This document shows positions 1 through 8,167 of a stretch of 64,000 nucleotides of DNA, one piece after another. Under the pieces are notes generated by a model. It worked only from the letters and a program-made list of their open reading frames with translations. It ran no database searches and was not told where the DNA came from. The position numbers were made by a program, and so were the translations under genes. Each line of letters opens with the position of its first letter. The stretch's first letter is position 1. The stretch lies in the NCBI RefSeq assembly GCF_000155975.1, contig NZ_GG730299.1, positions 1,212,734 to 1,276,733 of the forward strand. Reading direction: 5' to 3'. This DNA comes from Citrobacter youngae ATCC 29220. GTDB taxonomy: Bacteria; Pseudomonadota; Gammaproteobacteria; Enterobacterales; Enterobacteriaceae.

Positions 1-487
1 ATTCTGCGACTGTTGACGGTTTGGTATTAACTGACACGCGATAGGGGTTAAACCAGGCATGGACTTTCATGCCGCGTTTATGCGCTTCATCGAGCATAAA
101 CTGTAGCGGGTCGTAACCCGGATCCTGACCAATCGTGCCAGTTAGCGTATCTGACCACGGCAAGATTTTAGATTGCCACAATGCGGTGCCATCGGGTTTG
201 ACCTGGAAAAAAACGGTGTTGATGCCAAGACGTTTCAGGTTATCCAGCTTATCCGTCAGCGCTTTCTGCTGCAGGCTGATGCGGACGGCCGGTGAACTGA
301 TGTTCACTGATGAAATCGGCGGCCAGTCAAGACGCGAAACCGTCGCCAGCCAGATACCGCGTACCGGCTCCTTGCTCTGTTGCGGTTTACTCACCGGAGG
401 CAGCGGGGTGACTTTGGAGCCGGGCGGCTGTGAAGAGCAGCTGCCAAGTAACAGCATACTGCCCACCAGTACCGCAAACCATTTCAT
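1..487 (-). CDS. digH: Glycosyl hydrolase DigH (YddW), N-terminal part, cut by window start
   Basis: Outer-membrane lipoprotein of the GH10-like/DUF187 family; E. coli DigH cleaves denuded peptidoglycan glycan strands. Only the N-terminal ~162 residues are in the window, since the gene runs off the left edge. The protein opens MKWFAVLV, and the lipobox LGSC puts the lipidated Cys at residue 17. A Pro/Ser/Gln-rich linker follows, then the family start RGIWLATVSRLDWPP, the block RLGINTVFFQVKPDG and the segment HAWFNPYRVSVNT. The start at 487 is chosen because it directly precedes the signal peptide. Family and name are recognised from similarity to E. coli YddW. Confidence 0.9.
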   Translation of the reverse strand, partial: MKWFAVLVGSMLLLGSCSSQPPGSKVTPLPPVSKPQQSKEPVRGIWLATVSRLDWPPISSVNISSPAVRISLQQKALTDKLDNLKRLGINTVFFQVKPDGTALWQSKILPWSDTLTGTIGQDPGYDPLQFMLDEAHKRGMKVHAWFNPYRVSVNTKPSTVAE

Positions 488-589
488 ATTGGTTAGCGGT
501 ACTCTGCCATGACAACGGGCGAAGATATTCGCCAGTTTTTTCTGATATTTTCCTGAAAAGAAACCGGATGCTGGCATCTGACTTTGCTC

Positions 590-877
590 TTATTTTTTCT
601 TGTTGCGGCTGTTAGCCCAGGGATCAATAGCAGGTGTGGTGTTGTTGAACGGGGTCACGTCATGCAGAGAATCAAGATAGAGCGCCTCGACTTCAGCACG
701 CGCCCACGGCGTACGACGCAGAAACTTTAAACTGGATTTAACGCTAGGTTCATTTTTAAAGCAGTTGATGTTAATCCGTTGAGCAAGCTCAGCCCAACCA
801 AAACGATCAACCAGCGCATTGACCTGCATTTCCAGGGTTACGCCATGTAGCGGGTCTTTGGAATTATGAGCATTCAT
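590..877 (-). CDS. VF530-family (DUF2132) small DNA-binding protein
   Basis: A 95-aa protein starting MNAHNSKDPLHGVTLEMQV, which carries the VF530 core LHGVTLE...L.DRFGW.EL...I.I.CF...PSVKSSLKFLRRTPWAR. The VF530 structure is a small helical fold annotated as DNA-binding; its biological role is unknown. I chose the ATG at 877 over the longer reading (to 955) because the upstream 26 residues are Cys/Val-rich and do not fit the family. The C-terminus SRNKKK is basic and low-complexity. The gene lies 102 bp downstream of digH's start on the same strand, and I see no clear operon partner. Confidence 0.75.
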   Translation of the reverse strand: MNAHNSKDPLHGVTLEMQVNALVDRFGWAELAQRININCFKNEPSVKSSLKFLRRTPWARAEVEALYLDSLHDVTPFNNTTPAIDPWANSRNKKK

Positions 878-1024
878 ATGAAGTCCAGTTCGGTATTTCC
901 AGATTTTGTCAGTCGTGCAGCAAGACAGATTACAAGAAAGCACGACGACCAGCAATGGCAGAAACCAGCACTGTTCCTCGTGGAACGTTCGTTGAAGCAG
1001 GAAGAAGAGGAGGGCGAAGTCTCG

Positions 1025-1044
1025 GCATTACGCTAACGTAATGC
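1025..1044. other. Short perfect inverted repeat (8-bp stem, CTAA loop)
   Basis: GCATTACG and CGTAATGC flank a 4-nt loop between the VF530 gene and the AraC regulator. There is no T-tract on either side, so it is at most a weak terminator of the AraC gene, or simply a hairpin. The rest of 878-1109 shows no gene. Confidence 0.4.
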
Positions 1045-1109
1045 TCCTTAGCGTTCATTTCAAAAATGCCAGCGTGGACCGCAGTAATATAATTCACTAC
1101 CAATTTTTA

Positions 1110-2024
1110 CTAAAGCTTACCTGCAGACTTTCTCAGCACAGTAATATCCCGCTTGGGTGATTCCCCGAACATCCGCGTATATTCCCGGCTGAAATGGGAT
1201 AAGCTTTCGTAACCTACAGCATAGGCTGCTGTGGTGACATCGTAATGATCATTCAACATCAGTCGCCGGGCTTCATTAAGGCGCAGCCATTTTTGATACC
1301 GGAGCGGACTCATTCCCGCAAGCTGCCTGAAATGTTGGTGGAAAGAGGGCGTACTCATTTGCACGCGACTTGCCAGCTCCTCGACGCGTAAAGGCGATGC
1401 AATATTGGTCTTTAACCAGTCGATAGCTTTACCGATACGGTAGCCATGCCCGTCTACTGCTGCAATCTGTCTGAGATGATCGGACCGATCGCTCATTAAA
1501 AGCCTGTAATGTATCTCTCGTTGAATCAGTGGCCCGAGAACTGGAATGGCTTCAGGCTCGTCAAGCAAAGAAAGCAGACGGCAGAAAGGCTCAAGCAAAA
1601 CATCAGTAATAGTTCCTATACCGACACCCGTTGTCGCGTCTCGTTTTTTGACCGGCGGCAGGCTTCCCTGCGCAATTAACTCCATTAGCACGCGCTGGTC
1701 AAGTTTATAGGCTACGCCAACACAGGGCCGGGATGTCGAAGCCTGTAATACTTCCGAACTGGCTGGCAGGTCAAGAGAGGTGATCAGGAATTTTTCCGTA
1801 TTATATTCATAAGGTTCACCACCAACCCACATGATCTTCGCGCCATCAGCCACCAGAACGATACTGGGAGGGACCAGGCAGCTCACCGGAGGAGCAGGTT
1901 CGTTACGGCGGAATAATTCCAGTCCTTCTACGGCTGTAGGGAAATCACCGGTGCCTGGCGTGCGCTGAGCAATATCGCCAGAAAGCTCACCCAGTAATTT
2001 TTCAACCGACTTGTCAGAGATCAT
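1110..2024 (-). CDS. AraC-family transcriptional regulator
   Basis: 304-aa regulator with an AraC_N-type (PF06719-like) N-terminal sensor domain (roughly residues 5-170) and a C-terminal double helix-turn-helix (about 190-290). The segment RVEELASRVQMSTPSFHQHF and the second-helix signature AAYAVGYESLSHFSREY.RMFGESP are typical. The frame stays open to a TTG at 2066, but the ATG at 2024 has a TGAGG ribosome site 9 nt upstream and is preferred. It is divergent from the exported hydrolase gene at 2293, so control of that gene is likely, though inferred from arrangement only. In related bacteria this regulator class often sits beside oxidoreductases or hydrolases. Confidence 0.85.
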   Translation of the reverse strand: MISDKSVEKLLGELSGDIAQRTPGTGDFPTAVEGLELFRRNEPAPPVSCLVPPSIVLVADGAKIMWVGGEPYEYNTEKFLITSLDLPASSEVLQASTSRPCVGVAYKLDQRVLMELIAQGSLPPVKKRDATTGVGIGTITDVLLEPFCRLLSLLDEPEAIPVLGPLIQREIHYRLLMSDRSDHLRQIAAVDGHGYRIGKAIDWLKTNIASPLRVEELASRVQMSTPSFHQHFRQLAGMSPLRYQKWLRLNEARRLMLNDHYDVTTAAYAVGYESLSHFSREYTRMFGESPKRDITVLRKSAGKL

Positions 2025-2292
2025 TCTGTAATGCCTCACATCTTTTGCGTCTTTTGACGTTATCAAATTAGCAGCTATGAAATATACACTTTGACATCAG
2101 ATTCAGAGGATCAGGCAAATAATACAGAGGATCTTAATAACACCTTTCATTAAAGATACTCAAAATAACAGCACTGAAACATCGCAGCATTTGAGAAGTG
2201 GTCCGAAGAAATTGGCACACCAACACGTCTTGAATACTCATGCATGCTGCCTGAAACATATCCCTCAACATTCAATGAAAGGTTTTAATATC

Positions 2293-3372
2293 ATGACGCT
2301 AAAATCTTCAGCTCGATTTTTTAATGGCGCACTCCTTTCCGGAGCGATGGCTCTGATGTCAACAGAAGCTGCGGTCGCCCAGCCTGCACCAGGTACAGCA
2401 GATTCTTCAGTCCGTCTGGTTCAGACGTGGGATAAAACTTTCCCAAGGAGCGACAAAGTGGATCATCAAAAAGTGACTTTTAAAAACCGTTACGGCATTA
2501 CGCTGGCCGCTGATGTGTATTTTCCTAAAGATCGCGGGAACAAGAAGCTTGCTGCGCTTGTTATTTCCGGGCCTTTTGGCGCGGTAAAAGAGCAGGCCTC
2601 AGGTCTCTATGCTCAGACCTTAGCAGAGCGCGGATTCGTGACGCTGGCATTTGATCCGTCTTATACCGGTGAAAGCAGTGGGGAACCCCGTAATATTGCG
2701 TCACCTGATATCAATACCGAAGACTTTATGGCCGCAGTCGATTTTATTGGGCTGCAGCCTTATGTCGACCGCGAGCGAATCGGTGTCATTGGTATCTGCG
2801 GAATGGGGGGGATTGCCCTGAACGCTGTTGCCGTGGATAAACGCGTAAAAGCGGTCGTTGCCAGCACCATGTATGATATGAGTCGCGTGATGTCGAAAGG
2901 CTACAATGATAGCGTAACACCGGAGCAGCGCGAGCAGGCGCTTGAGAAGATGAGTCTTCAGCGCTGGGAAGATGCGGCAAGCAGCAAACCTGCATACCAG
3001 CCAGCCTATAATAAACTGAAGGGCGGTGAAGCACAGTTCCTCGTGGACTATGCGAACTACTACATGACCAAACGCGGCTATCATCCACGAGCCGTCAACT
3101 CCGGCAATTCATGGTCGGTGACAACGCCAATGGCCTTCATGAATTTCCCGCTCATGACCTATATTAAGGAAATTTCTCCGCGCCCGATCCTGTTCATCCA
3201 TGGCGAAAAAGCGCATTCGCTTTACTTCTCCAAAACGGCTTATGAAGCGGCAAATCAGCCAAAAGAGCTTCTGATTGTTAAAGATGCCACACATGTCGAT
3301 TTATATGATCGTATGGACAAGATCCCGTTCGATAACATCACTGCATTTTTCAACAAAAATCTTAATAAGTAA
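2293..3372 (+). CDS. Exported alpha/beta hydrolase with Cys nucleophile (dienelactone-hydrolase/YcjY-like)
   Basis: 359-aa protein with a cleavable Sec signal (about residues 1-29, ending AAVA before QPAPG) followed by an alpha/beta-hydrolase fold. The nucleophile elbow reads GICGMGG with Cys169 in place of the usual Ser, as in dienelactone hydrolases and YcjY-type proteins. The likely catalytic His is H334 in DATHVDLYD, and the acid is probably in the FIHGEKAHS region. I chose the ATG at 2293 (AAAGG about 10 nt upstream) because it directly precedes the signal peptide; an in-frame ATG at 2275 lacks a ribosome site and would spoil the signal. It is transcribed divergently from the AraC gene. 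Substrate unknown. Confidence 0.85.
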   Translation: MTLKSSARFFNGALLSGAMALMSTEAAVAQPAPGTADSSVRLVQTWDKTFPRSDKVDHQKVTFKNRYGITLAADVYFPKDRGNKKLAALVISGPFGAVKEQASGLYAQTLAERGFVTLAFDPSYTGESSGEPRNIASPDINTEDFMAAVDFIGLQPYVDRERIGVIGICGMGGIALNAVAVDKRVKAVVASTMYDMSRVMSKGYNDSVTPEQREQALEKMSLQRWEDAASSKPAYQPAYNKLKGGEAQFLVDYANYYMTKRGYHPRAVNSGNSWSVTTPMAFMNFPLMTYIKEISPRPILFIHGEKAHSLYFSKTAYEAANQPKELLIVKDATHVDLYDRMDKIPFDNITAFFNKNLNK

Positions 3373-3443
3373 GCCATAGCGCCGTCCGGTGTTTTCAGAT
3401 GCAGTGTCTGTGCGACAAACGACAGACACAGCTATCTTATTTC

Positions 3444-3490
3444 GTTGACTTATTGTCAACGGGCGCTATTATTGTTGACAGATTGGCAAC
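3444..3490 (+). promoter_or_regulatory. higBA promoter with two operator palindromes
   Basis: Two inverted repeats lie just upstream of higB: GTTGAC-5-GTCAAC (3444-3460, perfect) and GTTGAC-5-GGCAAC (3474-3490, one mismatch), with starts 30 bp apart. They flank and overlap a good sigma-70 promoter, TTGACT (3445-3450), 16-bp spacer, TATTAT (3467-3472). This is the expected layout for autorepression by the HigA antitoxin or the HigBA complex. Binding by HigA is inferred. Confidence 0.7.
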
Positions 3491-3502
3491 GGATTAAGAG
3501 CA

Positions 3503-3817
3503 ATGCACCTGATTTCAATGAAGGCAATCACGGAAGGATGCGAACGGTATCCGCAGCACAGAAAAGATATTTTGCTGTTTGGCCGCACCATCGAAAAGGC
3601 CAACTGTCCAACACCTGAAGCATTGAGGCAGTTTTACCCGTCGCTGGATAACTTTAAATACCTTGATAAGCACTATGTAATTAACATTTCAAACAATAAC
3701 TTACGCGTCATTGCTCTGATTTTTTTTGAAAGCCAGAAGTTCTACATTCGACACATTTTCAATCATACAGAGTATGACAAGTTCACGGCGCAGCATCGGA
3801 CAAAGGGGAAAAAATGA
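3503..3817 (+). CDS. higB: Type II toxin HigB, RelE-superfamily mRNA interferase
   Basis: 104-aa protein aligning over its whole length with E. coli HigB (YgjN). Shared blocks include SLDNFKYLDKHYV, the ALIFFESQK strand and the C-terminal HRTKGKK. The family cleaves mRNA on the ribosome in a translation-dependent way. As in E. coli higBA, the toxin gene comes first. Its stop overlaps the antitoxin start by 4 nt (ATGA), implying translational coupling. Composition is lower in GC than the surrounding core genes. Function is assigned by family; activity of this copy is inferred. Confidence 0.9.
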   Translation: MHLISMKAITEGCERYPQHRKDILLFGRTIEKANCPTPEALRQFYPSLDNFKYLDKHYVINISNNNLRVIALIFFESQKFYIRHIFNHTEYDKFTAQHRTKGKK

Positions 3818-4230
3818 TGATTGCAACTGAAGCACTAAAAGCAACGCAGGCCCTTATCGCAGCTGTACCCCTGCTGGGGGACAGCCCCAGCGAGAAGGAC
3901 TACAATAACGCACTGGAGCTGGTGGAAGAGTTATTGATTGAAAATCCGTCCAGCCCACTACTTGATATTGTTTGCGCACGCATTACTGAGTACGAACGCC
4001 AGCAACCTGATATTCAGGCGTTACGTGAAGAAATGGCAGCAATTCCGGCTGGTCTGGCTGTTCTGCGTACACTGATGGATCAATACAATCTGACTATTTC
4101 CGATTTTGCAGATGAAATCGGAAGCAAATCTATGGTGTCCCGCGTATTGAAGGGTGAACGGCAGTTAAACGTTAATCACATTAAAAAGCTGTCTGACCGG
4201 TTTAACATATCGCCAGCCGCTTTTATTTAA
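3814..4230 (+). CDS. higA: Antitoxin HigA, Xre-type helix-turn-helix
   Basis: 138-aa antitoxin. The N-terminal helical part (about residues 1-75) matches the E. coli HigA dimerisation region, with ALELVEELL...NPSSPLLDIVCARI. The C-terminal HTH (about 85-135) contains LRTLMDQYNLTISDFADEIGSKSMVSRVLKGER. The domain order is that of E. coli HigA. It is predicted to neutralise HigB and to repress the operon through the two palindromes upstream of higB. It is followed by an intrinsic-terminator-like hairpin and then by transposase debris. Confidence 0.9.
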   Translation: MMIATEALKATQALIAAVPLLGDSPSEKDYNNALELVEELLIENPSSPLLDIVCARITEYERQQPDIQALREEMAAIPAGLAVLRTLMDQYNLTISDFADEIGSKSMVSRVLKGERQLNVNHIKKLSDRFNISPAAFI

Positions 4231-4270
4231 CCTATTGAACGTATTGAGGGTTGCGAAAGTAAAGAGTGAA

Positions 4271-4298
4271 GCCTGGTGTAAATACGCCGGGCCTTTTT
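4271..4298 (+). terminator. Probable higBA terminator
   Basis: GCCTGG (4271-4276) can pair with CCGGGC (4287-4292) around a 10-nt loop, with one G-T pair. A TTTTT run follows at 4294-4298, 41 nt after the higA stop. Strand and position fit termination of higBA before the transposase remnant. Confidence 0.6.
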
Positions 4299-4532
4299 GT
4301 GATGAATGGAAAAACGTGAATATTCTGGAAGCGGAATGCTGCATGGATCATATCCACATGCTTCTGGAGATCCCGCCGAAGATGAGTGTGTCGGGTTTTA
4401 TGGGGTATCGAAAGGTAAAAGCAGTCTGATGCTGTATGAGCAGGATCAGGGAGGTTCTGGTGCAGAGGGTACTACGCCAACACGGTGGTTAAGGACACGA
4501 CACGGCGAAGGGCGGTATCCACAACATGCTGA
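4299..4532 (+). pseudogene. Decayed IS200/IS605-type Y1 transposase (tnpA) fragment
   Basis: Three reading frames must be joined to recover a Y1 (HUH) transposase. Frame one gives EWKNVNILEAECCMDHIHMLLE then IPPKMSVSGFMGY (4301-4400 region), containing the HUH-type motif HIH. Frame two gives GKSSLMLYEQ (about 4413-4445). Frame three gives FWCRGYYANTVVKDTT (from 4455, stop at 4530-4532), which includes the catalytic-tyrosine region. The N-terminus, a segment after LMLYEQ and the C-terminus are missing, and there are at least two frameshifts. The fragment is non-functional and marks an old insertion next to higBA. I see no intact element ends. Confidence 0.75.
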
Positions 4533-4559
4533 TTTCTATGACAGAACCAGTGAACCATG

Positions 4560-4811
4560 AAGCAATAGAACCATGAATTACATTTAACATAATATACATT
4601 ATGCGCACTAATGTAGTATCAGACAGAATCCAGCGTTTTGTGGTCATCCTTGACCTGGTCTCTGAAAGCTCTTTTTCCAGCGTGGATACCATTAAACTGG
4701 CCATCTGATAATTGGCTAATTGGCGTGCCCACCGCGACTGTTTTTCCAGACATTCCGTTCACGGCGTGCTCGCTCCAGATCATGCTCAACTTGTTCAATT
4801 GTTCGTGTCAT
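4560..4811 (-). pseudogene. Small frameshifted ORF, unrecognised, Arg/Glu-rich coiled-coil-like
   Basis: A start at 4811 with a GAGGA ribosome site begins MTRTIEQVEHDLERARRERN, then hits a stop after about 31 codons. Continuing one frame over near 4740 restores RWARQLANYQMASLMVSTL followed by EKELSETRSR, which reads as a natural extension of a charged helical protein. One missing base near 4740-4746 would explain the break. The 3' end is uncertain, because the second frame stays open into the transposase remnant (stop at 4489). I do not recognise the family. It may be plasmid- or phage-derived, given the neighbours. Confidence 0.35.
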
Positions 4812-4828
4812 CTGTCTTCTTCCTCACA

Positions 4829-4844
4829 TTTGCGCATGCGCAAA
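4829..4844. promoter_or_regulatory. Perfect 16-bp palindrome TTTGCGCATGCGCAAA
   Basis: A fully symmetric site lies between the stop of the acetyltransferase gene (4846) and the start of the broken small ORF (4811), both minus strand. It sits about 18 bp upstream of that ORF's ATG. The size and symmetry fit an operator for a dimeric regulator. It has no loop or T-tract, so it is not an intrinsic terminator. The binding protein is unknown. Confidence 0.4.
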
Positions 4845-4845
4845 A

Positions 4846-5370
4846 TCACTTAAACTCGATTTGATACAGCACGTGTTGGGCCAGTATATGTTCTGCGGGC
4901 AACGCTGGATGCGCGAACTCGGCTATTTTTTTCATGCCAAGCCGTTTCATCAGTCTCTCTGATGGTTTATTGAGCACAGAGGTAAATGATACAACCTCAT
5001 TTAACCTTAGCTCCTCAAAGGCAAACGTCAGGCACGCCTCTGCCGCTTCCGTTGCTAACCCCTGGTGCCAGTACGCTTTTGCAAGACGCCAGCCTATTTC
5101 TGTACAGGGTGAAAATGAAAATTTATCAGGCTGTGGATGTAAACCGACGCTGCCCACAAACTGGTGAGTTTCTTTTAACTCAACGGCCCAAAAGCCCCAA
5201 CCGCGCGCTTCGATGCCATCACTAAATCTATCTGCGAGCAGATCACTTTCAGCCTTCTGTAATGGAGACGGAAAAAAACGCATTACATCAGGATCGGCGT
5301 TTAACGCGGCAAAAGGCTCCCGGTCTTTATCCTCCCACTGTCGAATAATGAGTCTTGGCGTTTCCAACAT
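4846..5370 (-). CDS. GNAT acetyltransferase, RimJ/RimL type
   Basis: 174-aa GNAT protein starting MLETPRLIIRQWEDKDREPF, the usual RimJ/RimL-type opening (ETPRL.IR.W...D). The acetyl-CoA loop is in YWHQGLATEAAEACLTFAFE, and the C-terminal SFTSVLNKPSERLMKRLGM is also typical. The start at 5370 is preferred over 5442 because GGAG lies 7 nt upstream and the family begins here. Such enzymes acetylate N-terminal or side-chain amines; the substrate cannot be predicted. It is a single gene on the minus strand. Confidence 0.85.
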   Translation of the reverse strand: MLETPRLIIRQWEDKDREPFAALNADPDVMRFFPSPLQKAESDLLADRFSDGIEARGWGFWAVELKETHQFVGSVGLHPQPDKFSFSPCTEIGWRLAKAYWHQGLATEAAEACLTFAFEELRLNEVVSFTSVLNKPSERLMKRLGMKKIAEFAHPALPAEHILAQHVLYQIEFK

Positions 5371-5761
5371 ATCTCTACTCCGTAATTTCAAATTTAGCCC
5401 TTTACCGTTTTGATTGTCTTCAGTCCGAATTAACGACGCCACAAAGATGTTGGGATCAAGGGCACAGAAAAATTCTTTTTAACATCATTTGCTTAAGCGC
5501 TATGTGATCCGCGCGAACGTTTTCCGGGCATATGCGGGAGAATTTCACGGTTATTTCGTATAAATGCACGAAGTCACCCCCCATTACGATTTTTATACTG
5601 CCAATAACCACAATATCCGAGGGTTTATTGGGGGTCTATGACTCCTATCCCTCGAACAATGATAACCCGGTTGTATAACCCTTTTCTGGTTCTATTGCTG
5701 TACAGAAAACAGGATCACCCTTCCTGCTGTCTCTGGCAGGAAATCGTTACAGGGATCGCAT
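5371..5761. other. 391-bp intergenic region, no gene seen; probable promoter region of the DASS operon
   Basis: No convincing coding sequence is present. A reading frame opening at 5638 runs into the transporter gene out of frame and has no family match that I can recognise. A partial palindrome, TTCGT-8-ACGAA (5555-5572), could be an operator upstream of the transporter. No regulator gene is adjacent to the operon. Confidence 0.4.
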
Positions 5762-7162
5762 ATGAATCGTTATCTGAAAGTACTCATTTGCGCGATAGTC
5801 GCTATCGCCATTTGGTTTACTCCCGTACCAGAAGGACTGACAGAATTAACCTGGCATATCCTCGCCATCTTTATCACCACGGTGGTGGCATTTATTCTCC
5901 AGCCATTGCCCGTCGGCGCTATCGCGTTGATCGCCATAAGTTTTATTATGCTTACCGGCATGATGACCACCTCTGAAGCCTTAAAAGGATTCAGCAGCAC
6001 GACTGTATGGTTAATTGTTGCAGCTTTCCTCTATGCTAAAGGTTTTATTAAAACCGGTCTTGGACGGCGCATCGCCTATTTGCTGATTCGCGGATTCGGC
6101 GGTAGTTCTTTACGTCTGGGTTATACGCTGGCGTTAAGCGATATGATCATTGCCCCCGCCACACCGTCAAATACCGCGCGCGCCGGCGGTATCCTGTTTC
6201 CTATTGTGCGCGGTGTTTCCAGTAGTTTTGGCTCCGAACCCGATCAGGAACCACGCAAGATTGGTGCCTATCTGATGCAAACCGTCTTTCATTCCAACTG
6301 TCTGTCATCCTCAATGTTTATGACCGCCAGTGCGCCGAACGCGCTGATTGTTTCGTTGGCCGCCAGCACCTTGTTCGTTGATATATCCTGGGGAATGTGG
6401 ACGCTGAGCGCGTTAGTGCCAGGCATTGTGGCTTTTATCACCCTACCTCTGGTGATTTACAAATTCTACCCGCCTGAAATTAAAAAGACGCCACAGGCAA
6501 AAGCGCTGGCACAAGCAGAACTGGAGAAAATGGGGCCTGTCTCTCGCGATGAGCGTATGACAATTGGCATTTTCCTGCTCTCGCTGCTTGCCTGGAGTAC
6601 CTCGAAACTAACCGGTCTGGATGCCACAGCCGTTGCACTATCTGGCGTGTGTCTGATGCTGATGACCCACGTGATTAACTGGCAGGACGTACAGTCAGAA
6701 AAAGGCGCATGGGACATTCTGGTGTGGCTTGGCGTGATGATCTGCATGGCCGACAAACTCAACCAACTGGGATTGTTTAAATGGTTTGCCGTTACCACCT
6801 CCGCGCTGTTTACGGGAATTCCCTGGGAAATCACGCTCACCGTATTGCTGGTTGTCTACTGCTATTCACACTATTTCTTTGCAGGCAGCACGCCCCATGT
6901 CGTAGCAATGTATGCCGCATTTGGCAGCGTATCGGTTGCGGCGGGGGCTCCTCCAATGATGGCCGCCCTTTCTCTTGCCTTCGTCACGAATCTGATGAGC
7001 GGTATCTCCCACTACGGTAACGGCCCCGCCGTCATCTACTACGGTGCAGGTTATGTCTCACAACGCGACTGGTGGCGTTTAGGTTTCATCGTCATGTTAA
7101 TTAACATCGTGATTTGGTTCGGCTTGGGCGCGGTGTGGTGGAAAATTCTCGGCCTGTGGTAA
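5762..7162 (+). CDS. DASS-family anion:Na+ symporter (CitT/YbhI-like)
   Basis: 466-aa polytopic inner-membrane protein with about 12 hydrophobic segments. It matches the divalent anion:sodium symporter family: N-terminal segment ILAIFITTVVAFILQPLPVG, then ALKGFSSTTVWLIVAAFLYA, and the substrate-loop region SDMIIAPATPSNTARAGG and SNCLSSSMFMTASAPNAL. It most resembles the plant-2-oxoglutarate/CitT/YbhI branch, which transports di- and tricarboxylates or sulfonated/hydroxy acids. First gene of an operon with a 2-hydroxyacid dehydrogenase, a YhcH protein and an SDR, so the cargo is probably a hydroxyacid or keto-acid. AGGGA lies 7 nt before the start. Confidence 0.85.
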   Translation: MNRYLKVLICAIVAIAIWFTPVPEGLTELTWHILAIFITTVVAFILQPLPVGAIALIAISFIMLTGMMTTSEALKGFSSTTVWLIVAAFLYAKGFIKTGLGRRIAYLLIRGFGGSSLRLGYTLALSDMIIAPATPSNTARAGGILFPIVRGVSSSFGSEPDQEPRKIGAYLMQTVFHSNCLSSSMFMTASAPNALIVSLAASTLFVDISWGMWTLSALVPGIVAFITLPLVIYKFYPPEIKKTPQAKALAQAELEKMGPVSRDERMTIGIFLLSLLAWSTSKLTGLDATAVALSGVCLMLMTHVINWQDVQSEKGAWDILVWLGVMICMADKLNQLGLFKWFAVTTSALFTGIPWEITLTVLLVVYCYSHYFFAGSTPHVVAMYAAFGSVSVAAGAPPMMAALSLAFVTNLMSGISHYGNGPAVIYYGAGYVSQRDWWRLGFIVMLINIVIWFGLGAVWWKILGLW

Positions 7163-7195
7163 CTACCCCGGACCAAACATAAAAAGGGAAATATT

Positions 7196-8152
7196 ATGAA
7201 TTTAAAAGAGATAAGCGTTGTTATCGTCGGCAAACTAAGCGATCGGTTAATGGAAAAAGTCGAGTCCACCTTTACCGCATATCGTCTTTGGGAACTCACA
7301 GATACTGATGCCTTCTGGGCAGAAAAAGCGAATGATATTCAGGCGCTTGTAACCAGTGGGAACCCGGTGATGGGCGCGTCAAGGGCACTAATGGAAAAAT
7401 GCCCGAATCTGAAAATCATCGCCAGCAACGGGGTGGGATATGACTCAATTGATGTCGCTGCGGCAAATGAATTGGGCATTATTGTCACCAATACACCAGG
7501 GGTATTAAACGACTGCGTGGCCGATATTGGGATGGCGCTGCTGCTCAACGTCGCGCGTCGGGTCAATATCGCAGACCGTTATGTTCGCGAAGGCCGTTGG
7601 CCAACCGAAGGACGATTCCCGATGGCCACGAAAGTGAGTGGAAAACGCTGTGGCATAGTCGGCCTGGGTAACATTGGCCATGCAGTTGCCCGGCGGGCTG
7701 CCGCTTTTGAGATGGATATTCACTATTACGATCCTAAACCACACAACAAACCTGAATGGACAGCACACAATACGCTGATTTCATTGGCTGAGGCGGTTGA
7801 CTTCCTTGTGCTGACACTTCCGGGCGGCGCTAAAACCCGCGGCCTGATCGACAAAGAGATTTTGCGCGCGCTGGGAAAAAATGGCTATTTAATCAGTATT
7901 TCTCGTGGTTCTGTGGTCAATGAAACCGATCTTATTCATGCGCTTGAAAATAACGTTATCGCTGGCGCTGCCCTTGACGTGTATGCGCATGAACCCAACG
8001 TCCCGGAGGCCCTGATCAAACTGGATAATGTTGTTCTCACTCCACATATCGCCAGCGGTACGAGTGAGACCTTTAATGCGATGGCCGATCTGGTATTCGC
8101 CAATCTACACGCCTTTTTCACCGGCAAACCTGTTATTACCCAGGTTAAATAG
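7196..8152 (+). CDS. D-isomer-specific 2-hydroxyacid dehydrogenase (GyaR-like)
   Basis: 318-aa NAD(P)-dependent dehydrogenase. The N-terminal substrate domain has NGVGYDSIDVAAANELGI, and the Rossmann motif is GIVGLGNIGHAVARRA (about residues 150-165). Catalytic elements are the Arg in ISRGSVVNE, the Glu in LDVYAHEP and the His in TPHIASGT. Members reduce glyoxylate or hydroxypyruvate or oxidise D-2-hydroxyacids. It starts 33 bp after the transporter and is 15 bp before the YhcH gene, so co-transcription is likely. A second, distinct paralog lies at 23670. Exact substrate unknown. Confidence 0.9.
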   Translation: MNLKEISVVIVGKLSDRLMEKVESTFTAYRLWELTDTDAFWAEKANDIQALVTSGNPVMGASRALMEKCPNLKIIASNGVGYDSIDVAAANELGIIVTNTPGVLNDCVADIGMALLLNVARRVNIADRYVREGRWPTEGRFPMATKVSGKRCGIVGLGNIGHAVARRAAAFEMDIHYYDPKPHNKPEWTAHNTLISLAEAVDFLVLTLPGGAKTRGLIDKEILRALGKNGYLISISRGSVVNETDLIHALENNVIAGAALDVYAHEPNVPEALIKLDNVVLTPHIASGTSETFNAMADLVFANLHAFFTGKPVITQVK

Positions 8153-8167
8153 CATAAGGATAACATC

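Noticed and set aside
5638..5976. 112-codon frame overlapping the start of the DASS transporter
   Set aside because: Overlaps the transporter out of frame with low-complexity Arg/Tyr-rich sequence; the transporter itself is a clear family member.
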